The position numbers and the translations under genes were made by a program. Positions 52,708-62,560 of a DNA stretch of 64,000 bases are shown in pieces. The notes under the pieces were generated by a model, which had not been told where the DNA came from, searched no databases, and was given only the letters and a program-made list of their open reading frames with translations. Positions within the stretch are counted from its first letter, which is position 1. Each line of letters opens with the position of its first letter. The DNA comes from Winogradskyella costae (GTDB taxonomy: Bacteria > Bacteroidota > Bacteroidia > Flavobacteriales > Flavobacteriaceae). The DNA lies in contig NZ_JABFDK010000007.1 in the NCBI RefSeq assembly GCF_013403865.1, positions 62,001 through 126,000 on the forward strand, read 5' to 3'.

Positions 52708-53790
52708 ATGGAAAACAAGAAAGAAATGAGAACTTGGTTGGATGATATGAATCTAGATCATCCATTAGTAATTGCAGGTCCTTGCAGTGCAGAAACAGAA
52801 GAGCAAGTATTAAGAATAGCACACGAGCTAAAAGATACTGATGTTAATTACTATAGAGCAGGTATTTGGAAACCAAGAACACGTCCAGGAAATTTTGAAG
52901 GAGTAGGAGCTTTAGGTTTAAAATGGTTGCAAAAAGTTAAGGAAGAAACAGGAATGAAAACCTGTACAGAAGTTGCAAACGCAGCACATGTGAAATTAGC
53001 CTTAGAGTATGATGTAGATTTATTATGGATTGGTGCACGTTCTACAGTGAGTCCATTTATTATGCAAGAAATTGCTGATGCCTTACAGGGAACAGATAAA
53101 ATTGTATTGGTTAAGAATCCAGTAAATCCCGATTTATCATTATGGTTAGGTGGTATTGAAAGATTATATTCTGCAGGAATTAAAAACTTGGGAGCGATAC
53201 ATAGAGGGTTTTCTACGTATGAAAAATCGAAATATAGAAATATACCAGAATGGCAATTGGCTATTGAGTTTCAAAATAGATTTCCAGATTTACCTTTAAT
53301 TAATGATCCTTCTCATATTACAGGAAATAGAGATATGATTTTAGAGGTTTCTCAAACGGCTTTAGATCTTAATTTTGACGGTTTAATGATCGAAACACAT
53401 TTCGATCCTGAAAATGCATGGAGTGATGCTGCACAGCAGGTAACCCCAAGTAGTCTTATTCAGATTATGAAAGACTTAAGGATTAGAAAAGAATCAGATC
53501 CTGAAGCAGAGTATAATAAAGATCTTAATAATTTAAGAGCACAAATAGACGTTGTAGATAATCAGATAATTGATTTGTTAGGCAAGCGTATGAAAGTTGC
53601 TGATGGTATTGGGTTACTTAAAAAAGAAAAGAATGTTGCTGTTTTGCAAAATAAACGTTGGAACGAAATCTTAGGTAAAATGGTCTTAGAAGGAGATGAG
53701 AGAGGACTTAGCGAAGAATTTATTTTAAAAATGTTTAAAGCGATTCATCAAGAATCTATTAACCATCAAGAAAAGATTATCAACAAGTAA
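52708..53790 (+). CDS. Bifunctional DAHP synthase / chorismate mutase
   Basis: 360 residues. Residues 1-265 are a type I-beta DAHP synthase (LVIAGPCSAETEEQV, YYRAGIWKPRTRPGNFEGVG, HRGFSTYEKSKYRNIPEW, NDPSHITGNR, IETHFDP). Residues about 268-355 are an AroQ chorismate mutase (LNNLRAQIDVVDNQIIDLLGKRMKVADGIGLLKKEKNV). It therefore encodes both the entry and the branch-point reaction of Phe/Tyr synthesis; the mutase domain can act as the feedback site in this fusion type. Last gene of the operon before the terminator. Confidence 0.93.
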   Translation: MENKKEMRTWLDDMNLDHPLVIAGPCSAETEEQVLRIAHELKDTDVNYYRAGIWKPRTRPGNFEGVGALGLKWLQKVKEETGMKTCTEVANAAHVKLALEYDVDLLWIGARSTVSPFIMQEIADALQGTDKIVLVKNPVNPDLSLWLGGIERLYSAGIKNLGAIHRGFSTYEKSKYRNIPEWQLAIEFQNRFPDLPLINDPSHITGNRDMILEVSQTALDLNFDGLMIETHFDPENAWSDAAQQVTPSSLIQIMKDLRIRKESDPEAEYNKDLNNLRAQIDVVDNQIIDLLGKRMKVADGIGLLKKEKNVAVLQNKRWNEILGKMVLEGDERGLSEEFILKMFKAIHQESINHQEKIINK

Positions 53791-53803
53791 ATTGAACTGT
53801 AAC

Positions 53804-53838
53804 AAAAAAAAAGGCTCGCGAATGGCGAGCCTTTTTTT
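53804..53838. terminator. Bidirectional terminator after the Phe/Tyr operon
   Basis: GGCTCGC-GAATG-GCGAGCC with nine A before and seven T after, between the operon and the convergent gene at 53847. Confidence 0.88.
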
Positions 53839-53846
53839 ATATGTAA

Positions 53847-54320
53847 TTAATTGACACGTTTAAACGTATAACGTGTTACAAAAATACCTTGCCCATCTCC
53901 TTTACCGCTGTCACTTTCTACAGCGCTATTTATAAACATAAGTTCCCAACCTTCTTGTGCCATGCTCGTGAGTTTAGAACTAACGACAGCGTCATTAGCA
54001 ACGATATTTTGAAAACGAATGCCACCAATGTTATAAAAGTTTAATAATTTAGTTTCCTCAAAATCCTTTACACGTATATCTCCACGTTTAGATTTGTTTC
54101 TACCACTGTCTTCTTCAGTTTGTCCAGATGTGAAATCTTCGTAATCTCTATCCACGTTAGATGAGATTAAGCGCGAACGTCCCAAACCACTAGAGACAAT
54201 AGATTCTATACTGGTAATTACTTTGTATTCTACTTCAGGAACTGTTTTTTCATTCTGAACAAAAGAGAAGGAAATAATCCCTGTAATGATTAATCCGATA
54301 ATAAGTAAATTTTTTTTCAT
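53847..54320 (-). CDS. Secreted hypothetical protein (DUF4177-like C-terminus)
   Basis: 157 residues from ATG 54318-54320 (MKKNLLIIGLIITGIISFSFVQ signal); a start at 54344 would lie before it. The C-terminal part has LTSMAQEGWELMFINSAV ... GIFVTRYTFKR, a pattern seen in DUF4177-type small proteins (GWEL..). A central region is rich in Ser, Asp and Arg. Function unknown. It is divergent from rsgA. Confidence 0.65.
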   Translation of the reverse strand: MKKNLLIIGLIITGIISFSFVQNEKTVPEVEYKVITSIESIVSSGLGRSRLISSNVDRDYEDFTSGQTEEDSGRNKSKRGDIRVKDFEETKLLNFYNIGGIRFQNIVANDAVVSSKLTSMAQEGWELMFINSAVESDSGKGDGQGIFVTRYTFKRVN

Positions 54321-54400
54321 GATGAATGTTTTATGTTTTAACACTCGAAATTAAGTATTTTTTTAGTTTAAAATCGTTTCTTTGTTACACTATAAGGAAC

Positions 54401-55351
54401 ATGACAGGAACAGTATATAAATCTACAGGCAGTTGGTACACTGTAAAAACCCTAAATGGTAAATTCTATGAATGTAGAATTAAAGGCCGTTTTAGATTGG
54501 ATGGTATTAAAAGTACCAACCCTATTGCTGTTGGAGATAAAGTTGAATTTGAACTAGAAGCAAAGAATAATACCGAAACAGGTGTAATTCACAAAATTGA
54601 GGAACGTAAAAACTACATCGTTCGTAAGTCGGTTAACCTTTCTAAGCAAACGCACATCATTGCTTCAAACATTGATCAAGTGTTTTTATTAGTGACCATA
54701 GATAATCCACCAACATTTACAACATTTATCGATCGGTTTTTAGTGACAGCAGAAGCGTATTCTATTAAAACAGTGTTACTATTTAATAAAGTAGATACCT
54801 ATGATGAAGAGACTTTTCTAGAGGTAAAGTATCTTGCTAGTGTATACAGAGCAATAGGTTACGAGTGCATTGGTATTTCTGCAACCACAGGAAAAAACAT
54901 CGATCAGGTTAAAGCCTTAATGGAAGGTAAAGTAAGCATGTTTGCTGGTCATTCAGGTGTTGGTAAATCTACTTTAGTAAATGCTATTGAACCTTCCTTA
55001 GACTTAAAAACAAAAGCGATCTCAACGCAACATAGTCAAGGGCAACATACCACAACATTTGCAGAAATGTTTGATCTAAGTTTCGATGCAGTTATTATCG
55101 ATACCCCAGGAATTAAAGGCTTTGGAGTTGTTGATATGGAAAAAGAAGAAGTTGGGGATTATTTTCCTGAGTTTTTTGCTTTAAAACAAGATTGTAAGTT
55201 TAATAATTGTATTCATCTCAACGAGCCAAAATGTGCTGTAAAGGATGCTCTAGAAGCTAATGAGGTTTCTTATTCAAGATACAAAAGTTATGTGCAGATT
55301 TTAGAAGGAGAAGATGAGCATTACAGAACGGATAATTGGGATGAGGCGTAA
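54401..55351 (+). CDS. rsgA: Small-ribosomal-subunit biogenesis GTPase RsgA
   Basis: 316 residues from ATG 54401 (MTGTVYKSTGSWY, start of the OB fold); the frame is open upstream to 54326, but that is not conserved. The circularly permuted G motifs are FNKVD (G4), GHSGVGKSTLVNAI (G1) and DTPGIKGFG (G3). The zinc site is CKFNNCIHLNEPKC. It checks 30S maturation. Confidence 0.94.
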   Translation: MTGTVYKSTGSWYTVKTLNGKFYECRIKGRFRLDGIKSTNPIAVGDKVEFELEAKNNTETGVIHKIEERKNYIVRKSVNLSKQTHIIASNIDQVFLLVTIDNPPTFTTFIDRFLVTAEAYSIKTVLLFNKVDTYDEETFLEVKYLASVYRAIGYECIGISATTGKNIDQVKALMEGKVSMFAGHSGVGKSTLVNAIEPSLDLKTKAISTQHSQGQHTTTFAEMFDLSFDAVIIDTPGIKGFGVVDMEKEEVGDYFPEFFALKQDCKFNNCIHLNEPKCAVKDALEANEVSYSRYKSYVQILEGEDEHYRTDNWDEA

Positions 55352-55396
55352 TCATTTCTTGTTTGTCTTGGCTAGGTTGAATAAAGTTATCAATTT

Positions 55397-55849
55397 ATGA
55401 GAATAGTAATACAAAGAGTTTCTGAAGCTTCAGTTACTATAGATAATTCTGAAGTCGCAGCAATTCAAAAAGGACTTTTAATTTTGTTGGGAATCGAAAA
55501 TGAGGATACTCAAGAAGACATTGACTGGCTTTGTAATAAAATCACTAATCTTCGTATTTTTCCAGATGAAGATGGTATGATGAATATCTCCTTAAAAGCT
55601 TCCGAAGGAGAGGTTATTTTAGTGAGTCAATTCACACTTCACGCTAGTACAAAAAAAGGAAATCGCCCAAGTTATATTAGAGCAGCAAAACCAGATATTG
55701 CCATTCCTTTGTATGAAGCGTTTATTAAGACGCTGAAAACTACATTAGGTAAATTTATACAAACTGGTGAGTTTGGTGCCGATATGAAAGTGCATTTGGT
55801 CAACGACGGTCCGGTTACCATAATTATAGACTCAAAAAATAAAGAATAA
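55397..55849 (+). CDS. dtd: D-aminoacyl-tRNA deacylase
   Basis: A 150-residue enzyme that clears D-amino acids from tRNA. MRIVIQRVSEASVTID, SQFTLHASTKKGNRPSYIRAA and the C-terminal NDGPVTIIID are the family marks. It follows rsgA by 45 bases. Confidence 0.95.
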   Translation: MRIVIQRVSEASVTIDNSEVAAIQKGLLILLGIENEDTQEDIDWLCNKITNLRIFPDEDGMMNISLKASEGEVILVSQFTLHASTKKGNRPSYIRAAKPDIAIPLYEAFIKTLKTTLGKFIQTGEFGADMKVHLVNDGPVTIIIDSKNKE

Positions 55850-55895
55850 CACCCAGGGGGTATCGTAACATTTATAGTTTTAAATTTTTCTTTGT

Positions 55896-55909
55896 CACTT
55901 CGTTAAGTG
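55896..55909. repeat. Short hairpin related to the REP-like family
   Basis: CACTT-CGTT-AAGTG followed by GGAAATC; read on the minus strand it starts GATTTCCACTT, like the element at 49627. A second hairpin TATTCAATT-TCG-AATTGAATA lies at 55942-55962. Confidence 0.4.
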
Positions 55910-56092
55910 GAAATCACGTTATATGGTTTGAAAGTCATCAGTATTCAATTTCGAATTGAATAATAGCAATTAAGTAGTTAAGCTAGGGGGGCAACGAATA
56001 AATTAGGAACGTAGTAAATTTAGATTAGAAATAGTTTGGGGTATTGCTTTTCCTTTATATATTAGTAAATCTAAACCTATCAAAACTGCCTA

Positions 56093-58006
56093 ATGCTCAA
56101 ATCTCTATCCGCTAAGATTCACCTTTCTTCTTACTTGTTTTTTGTTTCAATTTTTAGTTTTTCTCAATCTGAAGACACCTATATTGCAATGCTTGCTCCA
56201 CAAGAACTTACAACAAAAGTTAATGCGGTTGTTAGGTATGATAATCAAAAAATAGAGATAAATGCTATAGATAATATGGTGGTACATACAAAGCGTATCG
56301 TTACAGTTTATAACAAATACGGAGATAAGCATGCCAACTCTTTAGAATTTTATAGTGAAAACTCAAGTGTTAAAACGATAGAAGCTAGAATTTACGATAG
56401 TTTTGGTGAAGAAATAAAGAAGATAAAGAAGAATGACTTTACAGATAATAGCGCTGTAAGTGGAGGAACATTATATTCTGATAGTCGTGTTAAGTATTAT
56501 GATTACACACCTACTAGTTACCCTTATACTATTGAGTTTATATCAGAAGTGAAACATAATACTACAGCTTTTATTCCCCAATGGAGGCCAATAAACGGTT
56601 ATTTTTTAGCCATTCAATTTGCCGAGTATAAAATTGAAAATAATTCAGGAATACCTTTAAAACTTAAAAAGGAAAATATTGAGAATAATAACGTAGTTGA
56701 AGTCTCAAAGAATCATTTTAGAATCGAGAATTTACCAGGGATTAACTACGAATCGTATAGCCCTTCGCTCGTTACATTTACCCCTAATGTAAAACCAGCA
56801 CTTACGAAGTTTAATATGAATGGTGTGGAAGGTGTAAACACTAATTGGCAAGATTTTGGAAAATGGGTTTATGGTGAGCTTTTAACTGGTACCGATATAT
56901 TACCGCAATCTGCTATAGACGACGTAAAAGCCCTAACTAAAGGAGTAGATGATAAAATTGAGCGTGCCAAATTGGTTTATAAATACATGCAAGATAGAAC
57001 ACGTTATATCAGTGTACAGATAGGAATAGGCGGTTGGAAACCGATGTTAGCAGACGACGTAAGTAAGCTTGGTTATGGGGATTGTAAAGGTTTAACGAAC
57101 TATACAAAAGCATTATTGGAAGCCGTAGGTGTGCCTTCTTATTATACGTTAGTTTTTGGAAGTCGTAATATTTTAGATATTGATGATGAGTTTTCATCAG
57201 CTCAAGGGAATCACGCTATTCTTTGTGTTCCTAATAACGGTGAGAATATTTTCTTAGAGTGCACAAATCAAACTAATCCTTTTGGGTTTTCTGCTGGTTT
57301 TACAGATGATAGATCTGTATTACTAGTAAAGCCAGAAGGTGGAGAAATAGTACGAACTAAAATTTATGAAGCAGAAGAGAGCCTTCAAAAAACAACCGCT
57401 AATGTTATTATGGATGCCACAGGTGGTTTTACGGCAAATGTAACTGTTAAAACTACAGGTTATCAGTATAGTCTACATGATGGTATTCAAAATAAAACTG
57501 AACAAGATCAGCACATCTATTACAAGGACTATTGGGATAATATCAATAATATCTTTATTGAAAATATCAATATTATAAATGATAAAGAAATTATTGTTCT
57601 AAGTGAAGCGGTTAAGTTATCAGCAACAAATTATGCGTCAAAGAGTGGTGATCGACTTATTTTTCAACCCAATATGTTTAATACGGTGACTTCCATTCCT
57701 TCGAGATATACGGATCGGAAATTAGAATTTAAAGTAGACCGTTCTTTTAAAGACACTGATGAATTTATTATTCAGTTACCCGAGGGTGTAAAGGTCGAAG
57801 CCATGACAGAGGCTAAAGAAATTAAAACCAAGTTTGGTACCTACAGTTTTAAATTAGAAAAATTAGAAGCCAATAAGTTGAAATACACTAGAACTTATAT
57901 TTTACTGAAAGGAAACTATCCAAAGGAAGACTATAAAGCCTTTAGAGAGTTTAGAAAACAGATTGTAAAACACGATAAAAGTAAAGTGGTATTGATTAAG
58001 GCTTAA
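56093..58006 (+). CDS. Exported DUF3857/transglutaminase-like protein
   Basis: 637 residues with a signal peptide (ends FSFSQ). The DUF3857 domain occupies about 30-240, and a transglutaminase-like core about 270-395 with Cys331 (GYGDCKGLTNYTKALLEAVGVPSYY) and His374 (GNHAILCVP); the third member would be Glu389 in NIFLECT. A beta-rich tail with FQPNMFNTVTSIP and RKLEFKVDRSF follows. The enzymatic activity is unproved. A decayed relative follows downstream. Confidence 0.87.
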   Translation: MLKSLSAKIHLSSYLFFVSIFSFSQSEDTYIAMLAPQELTTKVNAVVRYDNQKIEINAIDNMVVHTKRIVTVYNKYGDKHANSLEFYSENSSVKTIEARIYDSFGEEIKKIKKNDFTDNSAVSGGTLYSDSRVKYYDYTPTSYPYTIEFISEVKHNTTAFIPQWRPINGYFLAIQFAEYKIENNSGIPLKLKKENIENNNVVEVSKNHFRIENLPGINYESYSPSLVTFTPNVKPALTKFNMNGVEGVNTNWQDFGKWVYGELLTGTDILPQSAIDDVKALTKGVDDKIERAKLVYKYMQDRTRYISVQIGIGGWKPMLADDVSKLGYGDCKGLTNYTKALLEAVGVPSYYTLVFGSRNILDIDDEFSSAQGNHAILCVPNNGENIFLECTNQTNPFGFSAGFTDDRSVLLVKPEGGEIVRTKIYEAEESLQKTTANVIMDATGGFTANVTVKTTGYQYSLHDGIQNKTEQDQHIYYKDYWDNINNIFIENINIINDKEIIVLSEAVKLSATNYASKSGDRLIFQPNMFNTVTSIPSRYTDRKLEFKVDRSFKDTDEFIIQLPEGVKVEAMTEAKEIKTKFGTYSFKLEKLEANKLKYTRTYILLKGNYPKEDYKAFREFRKQIVKHDKSKVVLIKA

Positions 58007-58048
58007 TGATTTCTAATGTAATAATTCAACCTAGTCACCAATTCAATA

Positions 58049-58517
58049 ATTAAAAAGCTACTATTTGCATTGGTAATAGTATTAATTTCTAACTTTTTAA
58101 GTGCTCATAATTATGACTTTGATGACATTTAAATTGCCGAACTAAAAGAAAGACATCTTATAAAAGTTTCAGCTTCTTCTGCAACCATTTTTCTATCACA
58201 ATGAAGATATAAGTTTCTTTTTTTTGTCATTAAGAATTACAGATGTACAATGAGACTAGAGCTCACAACGACATTAAATAATATTAAAATTATTGATACG
58301 ACGTATTCCTCTTTTTTCTCTGTTATTTTTAGCGACTAAAGAAAACCCATTTAAGTTGGAAGAAAGTAAATATCCAATCGATTTGATAATTCCTGATAGA
58401 GATAAATATATGGTTTATAGTATCCGACCCAAAGGCTATGATGTAGAATCGTTACAAAAGTCTGAAGCATTAGAGTTTAAAGATACTAACGTAACATTTA
58501 TGTATCTTGTTCAGTAA
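58049..58517 (+). pseudogene. Remnant of a second DUF3857/DUF3858 protein gene
   Basis: From 58049 a signal-peptide-like frame reads IKKLLFALVIVLISNFLSAH then NYDFDDI, a stop, and IAELKERHLIKVSASSATIFL. This resembles the start of intact paralogues (YxFGKVSKEEL.EKxHPxDSSAxAxxL), with ATT where ATG should be. In another frame, about 58305-58517 gives FSLLFLATKENPFKLEESKY, PIDLIIPDRDKYMV and SIRPKGYDVESL, matching the C-terminal DUF3858 part. Hundreds of middle codons are gone and the end is truncated. Confidence 0.7.
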
Positions 58518-58654
58518 AATAGAAAATATTTGAAATTAAAGACGTAATTAGATAATGCTAATCCTTTAATTTACCAGTAGATTACAAAGTATTTAGAGCT
58601 TTTTACAACAAAACAGAACAGAAATAAGTAAATCAAATTAACTAAAGTATAAAT

Positions 58655-58981
58655 ATGGATATCAAAAACGCACAAATAGAAGTTGACGATTGGATTAATG
58701 AACACGGTGTACGTTACTTTAATGAGCTGACAAATATGGCACAGCTCACCGAGGAAGTGGGGGAAGTGGCACGTATCATAGCAAGACGTTATGGTGAACA
58801 AAGCGAAAAAGAAAGTGATAAAGATAAAGATCTAGGCGAGGAGTTGTCTGATGTAATGTTTGTGGTATTGTGCTTGGCAAACCAAACCGGTATAGATTTA
58901 CAGGCTGCTTTTGATAAGAAAATGGATAAAAAAACAAAACGAGATCATAACAGGCATCACAATAATGAGAAATTAAAGTAG
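58655..58981 (+). CDS. MazG-like nucleotide pyrophosphohydrolase
   Basis: A 108-residue all-alpha NTP-PPase. The Mg-binding pattern is LTEEVGEVARII ... DLGEELSDVMFVVLCLANQ (EExxE and ExxD). Such proteins hydrolyse non-canonical or excess nucleoside triphosphates. It is upstream of aroA by 33 bases and probably cotranscribed. Confidence 0.9.
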   Translation: MDIKNAQIEVDDWINEHGVRYFNELTNMAQLTEEVGEVARIIARRYGEQSEKESDKDKDLGEELSDVMFVVLCLANQTGIDLQAAFDKKMDKKTKRDHNRHHNNEKLK

Positions 58982-59014
58982 TTTTGTCATTCATCTTTAT
59001 TTTAAAGCTTTACT

Positions 59015-60241
59015 ATGGACGTTAATATCCAAAAATCAAAACTACATAATCACCAAGAGATTCAAATTACGGGATCTAAGAGTGAATCTAATCGCCTGTT
59101 ATTACTTCAGGCGTTATATCCGCAGATTAATATCAATAATGTTTCTAATTCTGATGATTCAGTGCTGATGCGAAAAGCATTGGTTTCAGATGAGGAACTC
59201 ATTGATATTCATCATGCAGGTACAGCCATGCGATTTTTAACTGCCTATTTTTCAATTCAGAAAGATAGAGAAACGATAATTACGGGGTCACCCCGAATGA
59301 AAGAACGACCGATTAAAATACTCGTTGATGCATTAGCGGCATTAGGTGCAGAGATTTCATATTTAGAAAATAATGGTTTTCCACCGTTAAAAATAATAGG
59401 TAAGGTACTGACAAAACATAAAGTGACATTGGCGGCTAATGTTAGTAGTCAGTATATTTCGGCTTTATTGTTAATCGCGTCTAAATTAGAAAATGGATTA
59501 GAGTTGACTTTAGAAGGGAAAATAACCTCAATCCCTTATATCAATATGACGTTGAGCTTATTAAATAGTGTTGGCGTCGAAACCAGTTTTGTTGAGAATA
59601 TCATTACTGTAAAACCCAATACAATTGATATAGAACCTCAAACGCTTACGGTTGAATCTGATTGGTCATCAGCATCTTACTTTTATGGTCTAATTGCTTT
59701 AAGTGATGTCGGTACAGAAATTACTATCGGATCTTACAAAAGTGAAAGCTTGCAAGGAGATTCGGTATTGGCTGATATTTATGAGAAATTTGGCGTTACT
59801 ACCACGTTTTTAAATGAGTCTATTACACTTCGAAAAGTATTAAATATTGATGCTAATTCTAAAATTGAATTAGATTTAAAAAACGCGCCAGATATAGCAC
59901 AAACCATAGCGGTAACAGCATTTGGTTTAGGACTAGAGTGTTATATGATAGGTTTGCATACCCTTAAAATAAAAGAAACAGATCGTTTGGTAGCGCTTAA
60001 AACGGAATTAGAAAAGTTAGGTGCAGAAGTAATCATTACCGACCTTTCTTTGCATTTAAAACCATCAGATAAAATTAATAGTGGTATAAAAATAGGAACA
60101 TACAATGACCACAGAATGGCCATGGCTTTTGCTCCCTTAGGTTTAAAAGTACCAATTGTTATTGAAAACGCTGATGTGGTGAGTAAATCATATCCACAGT
60201 TTTGGGAAGATTTTAAAACGATTGGTTTCAATTTAAAATAA
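59015..60241 (+). CDS. aroA: 3-phosphoshikimate 1-carboxyvinyltransferase (EPSP synthase)
   Basis: 408 residues. GSKSESNRLLLLQAL, HAGTAMRFLTAYF, GSPRMKERPIKILVDALAALGA, SQYISALLLIA, KETDRLVALKTEL and YNDHRMAMAFAPLGL are substrate-binding blocks. It makes EPSP in the shikimate pathway and so feeds chorismate to the Phe/Tyr operon at 49.8 kb. It is slightly shorter than E. coli AroA, as in other Bacteroidota. Confidence 0.94.
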   Translation: MDVNIQKSKLHNHQEIQITGSKSESNRLLLLQALYPQININNVSNSDDSVLMRKALVSDEELIDIHHAGTAMRFLTAYFSIQKDRETIITGSPRMKERPIKILVDALAALGAEISYLENNGFPPLKIIGKVLTKHKVTLAANVSSQYISALLLIASKLENGLELTLEGKITSIPYINMTLSLLNSVGVETSFVENIITVKPNTIDIEPQTLTVESDWSSASYFYGLIALSDVGTEITIGSYKSESLQGDSVLADIYEKFGVTTTFLNESITLRKVLNIDANSKIELDLKNAPDIAQTIAVTAFGLGLECYMIGLHTLKIKETDRLVALKTELEKLGAEVIITDLSLHLKPSDKINSGIKIGTYNDHRMAMAFAPLGLKVPIVIENADVVSKSYPQFWEDFKTIGFNLK

Positions 60242-60253
60242 ACCCTTATTTAC

Positions 60254-60285
60254 TTGACAAGGCCTATGTTGAGATTGTATATTTG
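60254..60285 (+). promoter_or_regulatory. Bacteroidota-type promoter of queA
   Basis: TTG at 60254-60256, 21 bases, then TATATTTG at 60278-60285, an exact fit to TAnnTTTG, 25 bases before the queA ATG. Confidence 0.7.
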
Positions 60286-60310
60286 CAATTCGAAAAAATA
60301 AAACAGATAC

Positions 60311-61360
60311 ATGAAATTATCACACTTTAGTTTTGACCTTCCAGATGAATTATTAGCTGAACATCCTGCAGAACACAGAGATGAGTCTAGATTGATGGTT
60401 CTTGATAGAGCAAAACAAACTATCGAGCACAAACAATTCAAAGATATTATCGATTATTTTGATGAGGGTGATGTGATGATAATGAATGACACCAAGGTGT
60501 TTCCGGCACGTTTATTTGGTAATAAAGAAAAAACAGGCGCACGTATCGAAGTATTTTTACTACGCGAATTAAACCAAGATCAACGTCTTTGGGATGTGTT
60601 GGTAGATCCTGCACGTAAAATAAGAATTGGTAATAAATTATATTTTGGTGACGATGAGACTTTAGTTGCTGAAGTTATAGATAATACCACCTCTAGAGGT
60701 AGAACATTACGTTTTCTTTATGATGGGTCTTACACAGACTTCAGAACAAAATTAACGCAACTTGGTGAAACGCCTTTGCCAAAATATATTAACAGAGAGG
60801 TAGAGCCAGAAGATGAAGAGCGTTACCAAACAATTTATGCAAAGAACGAAGGAGCTGTAGCAGCGCCAACAGCAGGTCTTCACTTTTCTAAACACTTATT
60901 AAAACGTTTAGAGATAAAAGGTGTTAAAACTGCAGAAGTTACTTTACATGTAGGTCTAGGTACATTTAACCCTGTTGAGGTCGAAGATTTATCTAAGCAT
61001 AAAATGGACAGTGAAGAGATTGTAATTAAGAAAAGTGCTGCAGATATCGTTAATGAAGGTATAGAAAAGAAAAAACGCGTGTGTGCTGTAGGTACAACTT
61101 CAATGCGTACGATTGAAAGTTCAGTATCATCAAATGGAAGATTAAATGAATTTGAAGGTTGGACCAACAAATTTATCTTTCCTCCATATGATTTCAGTAT
61201 CGCTAACTGTATGATTACAAATTTTCATACACCAAAATCAACGCTGTTAATGATGACATCAGCTTTTGCAGGTCATGATTTTATGAAGAAAGCATACGAG
61301 GAAGCGGTAAAAGAAAAGTATAAATTTTACTCTTATGGTGATGCTATGTTAATCATCTAA
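60311..61360 (+). CDS. queA: S-adenosylmethionine:tRNA ribosyltransferase-isomerase
   Basis: 349 residues. [90 protein letters not shown] and [16 protein letters not shown] are QueA hallmarks. It builds the epoxyqueuosine side chain on tRNA wobble base 34. Confidence 0.95.
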   Translation: MKLSHFSFDLPDELLAEHPAEHRDESRLMVLDRAKQTIEHKQFKDIIDYFDEGDVMIMNDTKVFPARLFGNKEKTGARIEVFLLRELNQDQRLWDVLVDPARKIRIGNKLYFGDDETLVAEVIDNTTSRGRTLRFLYDGSYTDFRTKLTQLGETPLPKYINREVEPEDEERYQTIYAKNEGAVAAPTAGLHFSKHLLKRLEIKGVKTAEVTLHVGLGTFNPVEVEDLSKHKMDSEEIVIKKSAADIVNEGIEKKKRVCAVGTTSMRTIESSVSSNGRLNEFEGWTNKFIFPPYDFSIANCMITNFHTPKSTLLMMTSAFAGHDFMKKAYEEAVKEKYKFYSYGDAMLII

Positions 61361-61384
61361 GCACAGCAATCATAAACTATAAAA

Positions 61385-61410
61385 AAAAGTCTCTTCATTG
61401 AGGCTTTTTT
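61385..61410 (+). terminator. Terminator of queA
   Basis: AAAAGTCTC (61385-61393) with GAGGCTTTT (61400-61408), one G-U pair, followed by T; 24 bases after the queA stop. Confidence 0.7.
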
Positions 61411-61439
61411 ATTTTAAGAGAAAACCAAATTCATTTAAG

Positions 61440-61447
61440 TACTTTTG
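61440..61447 (+). promoter_or_regulatory. -7 box immediately before rlmN
   Basis: TACTTTTG fits TAnnTTTG and ends 6 bases before the rlmN ATG at 61454, so the transcript would start at or next to the start codon (leaderless). Confidence 0.5.
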
Positions 61448-61453
61448 CATACG

Positions 61454-62494
61454 ATGGAAGTAAAAAAGAAAGATATAAGAGCCTTAACTAAAGATCAACT
61501 TAGGGATTTCTTTGTAAAACAGGGAGATAAGGCCTTTAGAGGTAATCAGGTATATGAATGGTTGTGGCAAAAGGCGGCCTATAGTTTTGAAGATATGACT
61601 AACGTATCTTTAGAAACACGACAAATGTTAGAGGCTAATTTTGTAATTAACCACATAAAGGTAGATCAGATGCAACGCAGCTCTGATGGTACCATTAAGA
61701 ACGCTGTAAGGCTTCACGATGATTTAATTGTAGAATCTGTGCTTATACCTACGGCAAGCAGAACCACAGCTTGTGTGTCTTCTCAGGTAGGTTGTAGTCT
61801 AGATTGTAGATTCTGTGCAACGTCACGATTAAAACGTATGCGAAATCTTAATCCAGATGAAATTTACGATCAGGTGGTCGCTATAGATAACGAAAGTAGA
61901 TTATACCACAACAGACCGTTGAGTAATATTGTTTTTATGGGAATGGGAGAACCTTTAATGAACTATAATAACGTTCTTAAAGCTATTGATAAAATCACAT
62001 CACCTGAAGGTTTAGGAATGTCTCCAAAACGTATTGTGGTATCAACCTCTGGAGTGCCAAAAATGATTAAGAAGATGGCAGACGATAATGTGAAATTTAA
62101 GTTAGCTGTTTCACTGCATTCTGCAATAGATGAAATACGTACGTCTATAATGCCATTTAACGCAACATTTCCGTTAAGCGATTTGAGAGAGTCTCTTCAA
62201 TATTGGTACGCAGCCACAAAAAACAGAATTACGTATGAGTATGTAGTTTGGGATGGTATAAATGATCAACGAAAAGATGCAGAGGCCTTAGTTGAGTTTT
62301 GCAAATTTGCTCCCAGTAAAGTCAACCTTATAGAATACAATCCTATTGATGATGGCGAATTTCAACAAGCCAGCTCAAAAGCTATTGACATGTATGTTAG
62401 TGTTCTCGAAGCTAATAATATCACTGTAACGGTAAGGAGAAGTAGAGGTAAGGATATTGATGCCGCTTGTGGACAGTTGGCTAATAAAAGTTAG
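61454..62494 (+). CDS. rlmN: Dual-specificity 23S rRNA/tRNA adenine-C2 methyltransferase
   Basis: 346 residues from ATG 61454; the TTG at 61445 falls inside the promoter box. The radical-SAM cluster ligands Cys114, Cys118 and Cys121 (GCSLDCRFCATS), GMGEPLMNY, STSGVPKMI, LAVSLHS and the C-terminal catalytic Cys339 (DIDAACGQL) are all present. It methylates A2503 of 23S rRNA and A37 of some tRNAs. Confidence 0.95.
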   Translation: MEVKKKDIRALTKDQLRDFFVKQGDKAFRGNQVYEWLWQKAAYSFEDMTNVSLETRQMLEANFVINHIKVDQMQRSSDGTIKNAVRLHDDLIVESVLIPTASRTTACVSSQVGCSLDCRFCATSRLKRMRNLNPDEIYDQVVAIDNESRLYHNRPLSNIVFMGMGEPLMNYNNVLKAIDKITSPEGLGMSPKRIVVSTSGVPKMIKKMADDNVKFKLAVSLHSAIDEIRTSIMPFNATFPLSDLRESLQYWYAATKNRITYEYVVWDGINDQRKDAEALVEFCKFAPSKVNLIEYNPIDDGEFQQASSKAIDMYVSVLEANNITVTVRRSRGKDIDAACGQLANKS

Positions 62495-62516
62495 ATTACT
62501 TTATATTAAGACATAA

Positions 62517-62542
62517 AAAAAAGCGGCAATTGCCGCTTTTTT
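62517..62542. terminator. Bidirectional terminator
   Basis: The perfect palindrome AAAAAAGCGGCAA/TTGCCGCTTTTTT lies between rlmN and the convergent T9SS cargo gene. Confidence 0.85.
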
Positions 62543-62560
62543 AAATTTATATAATAGGTA

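Noticed and set aside
55942..55962. Hairpin TATTCAATT-TCG-AATTGAATA as terminator of rsgA-dtd
   Set aside because: It is nearly 100 bases after the dtd stop and lacks a T run; kept only as an unexplained hairpin.
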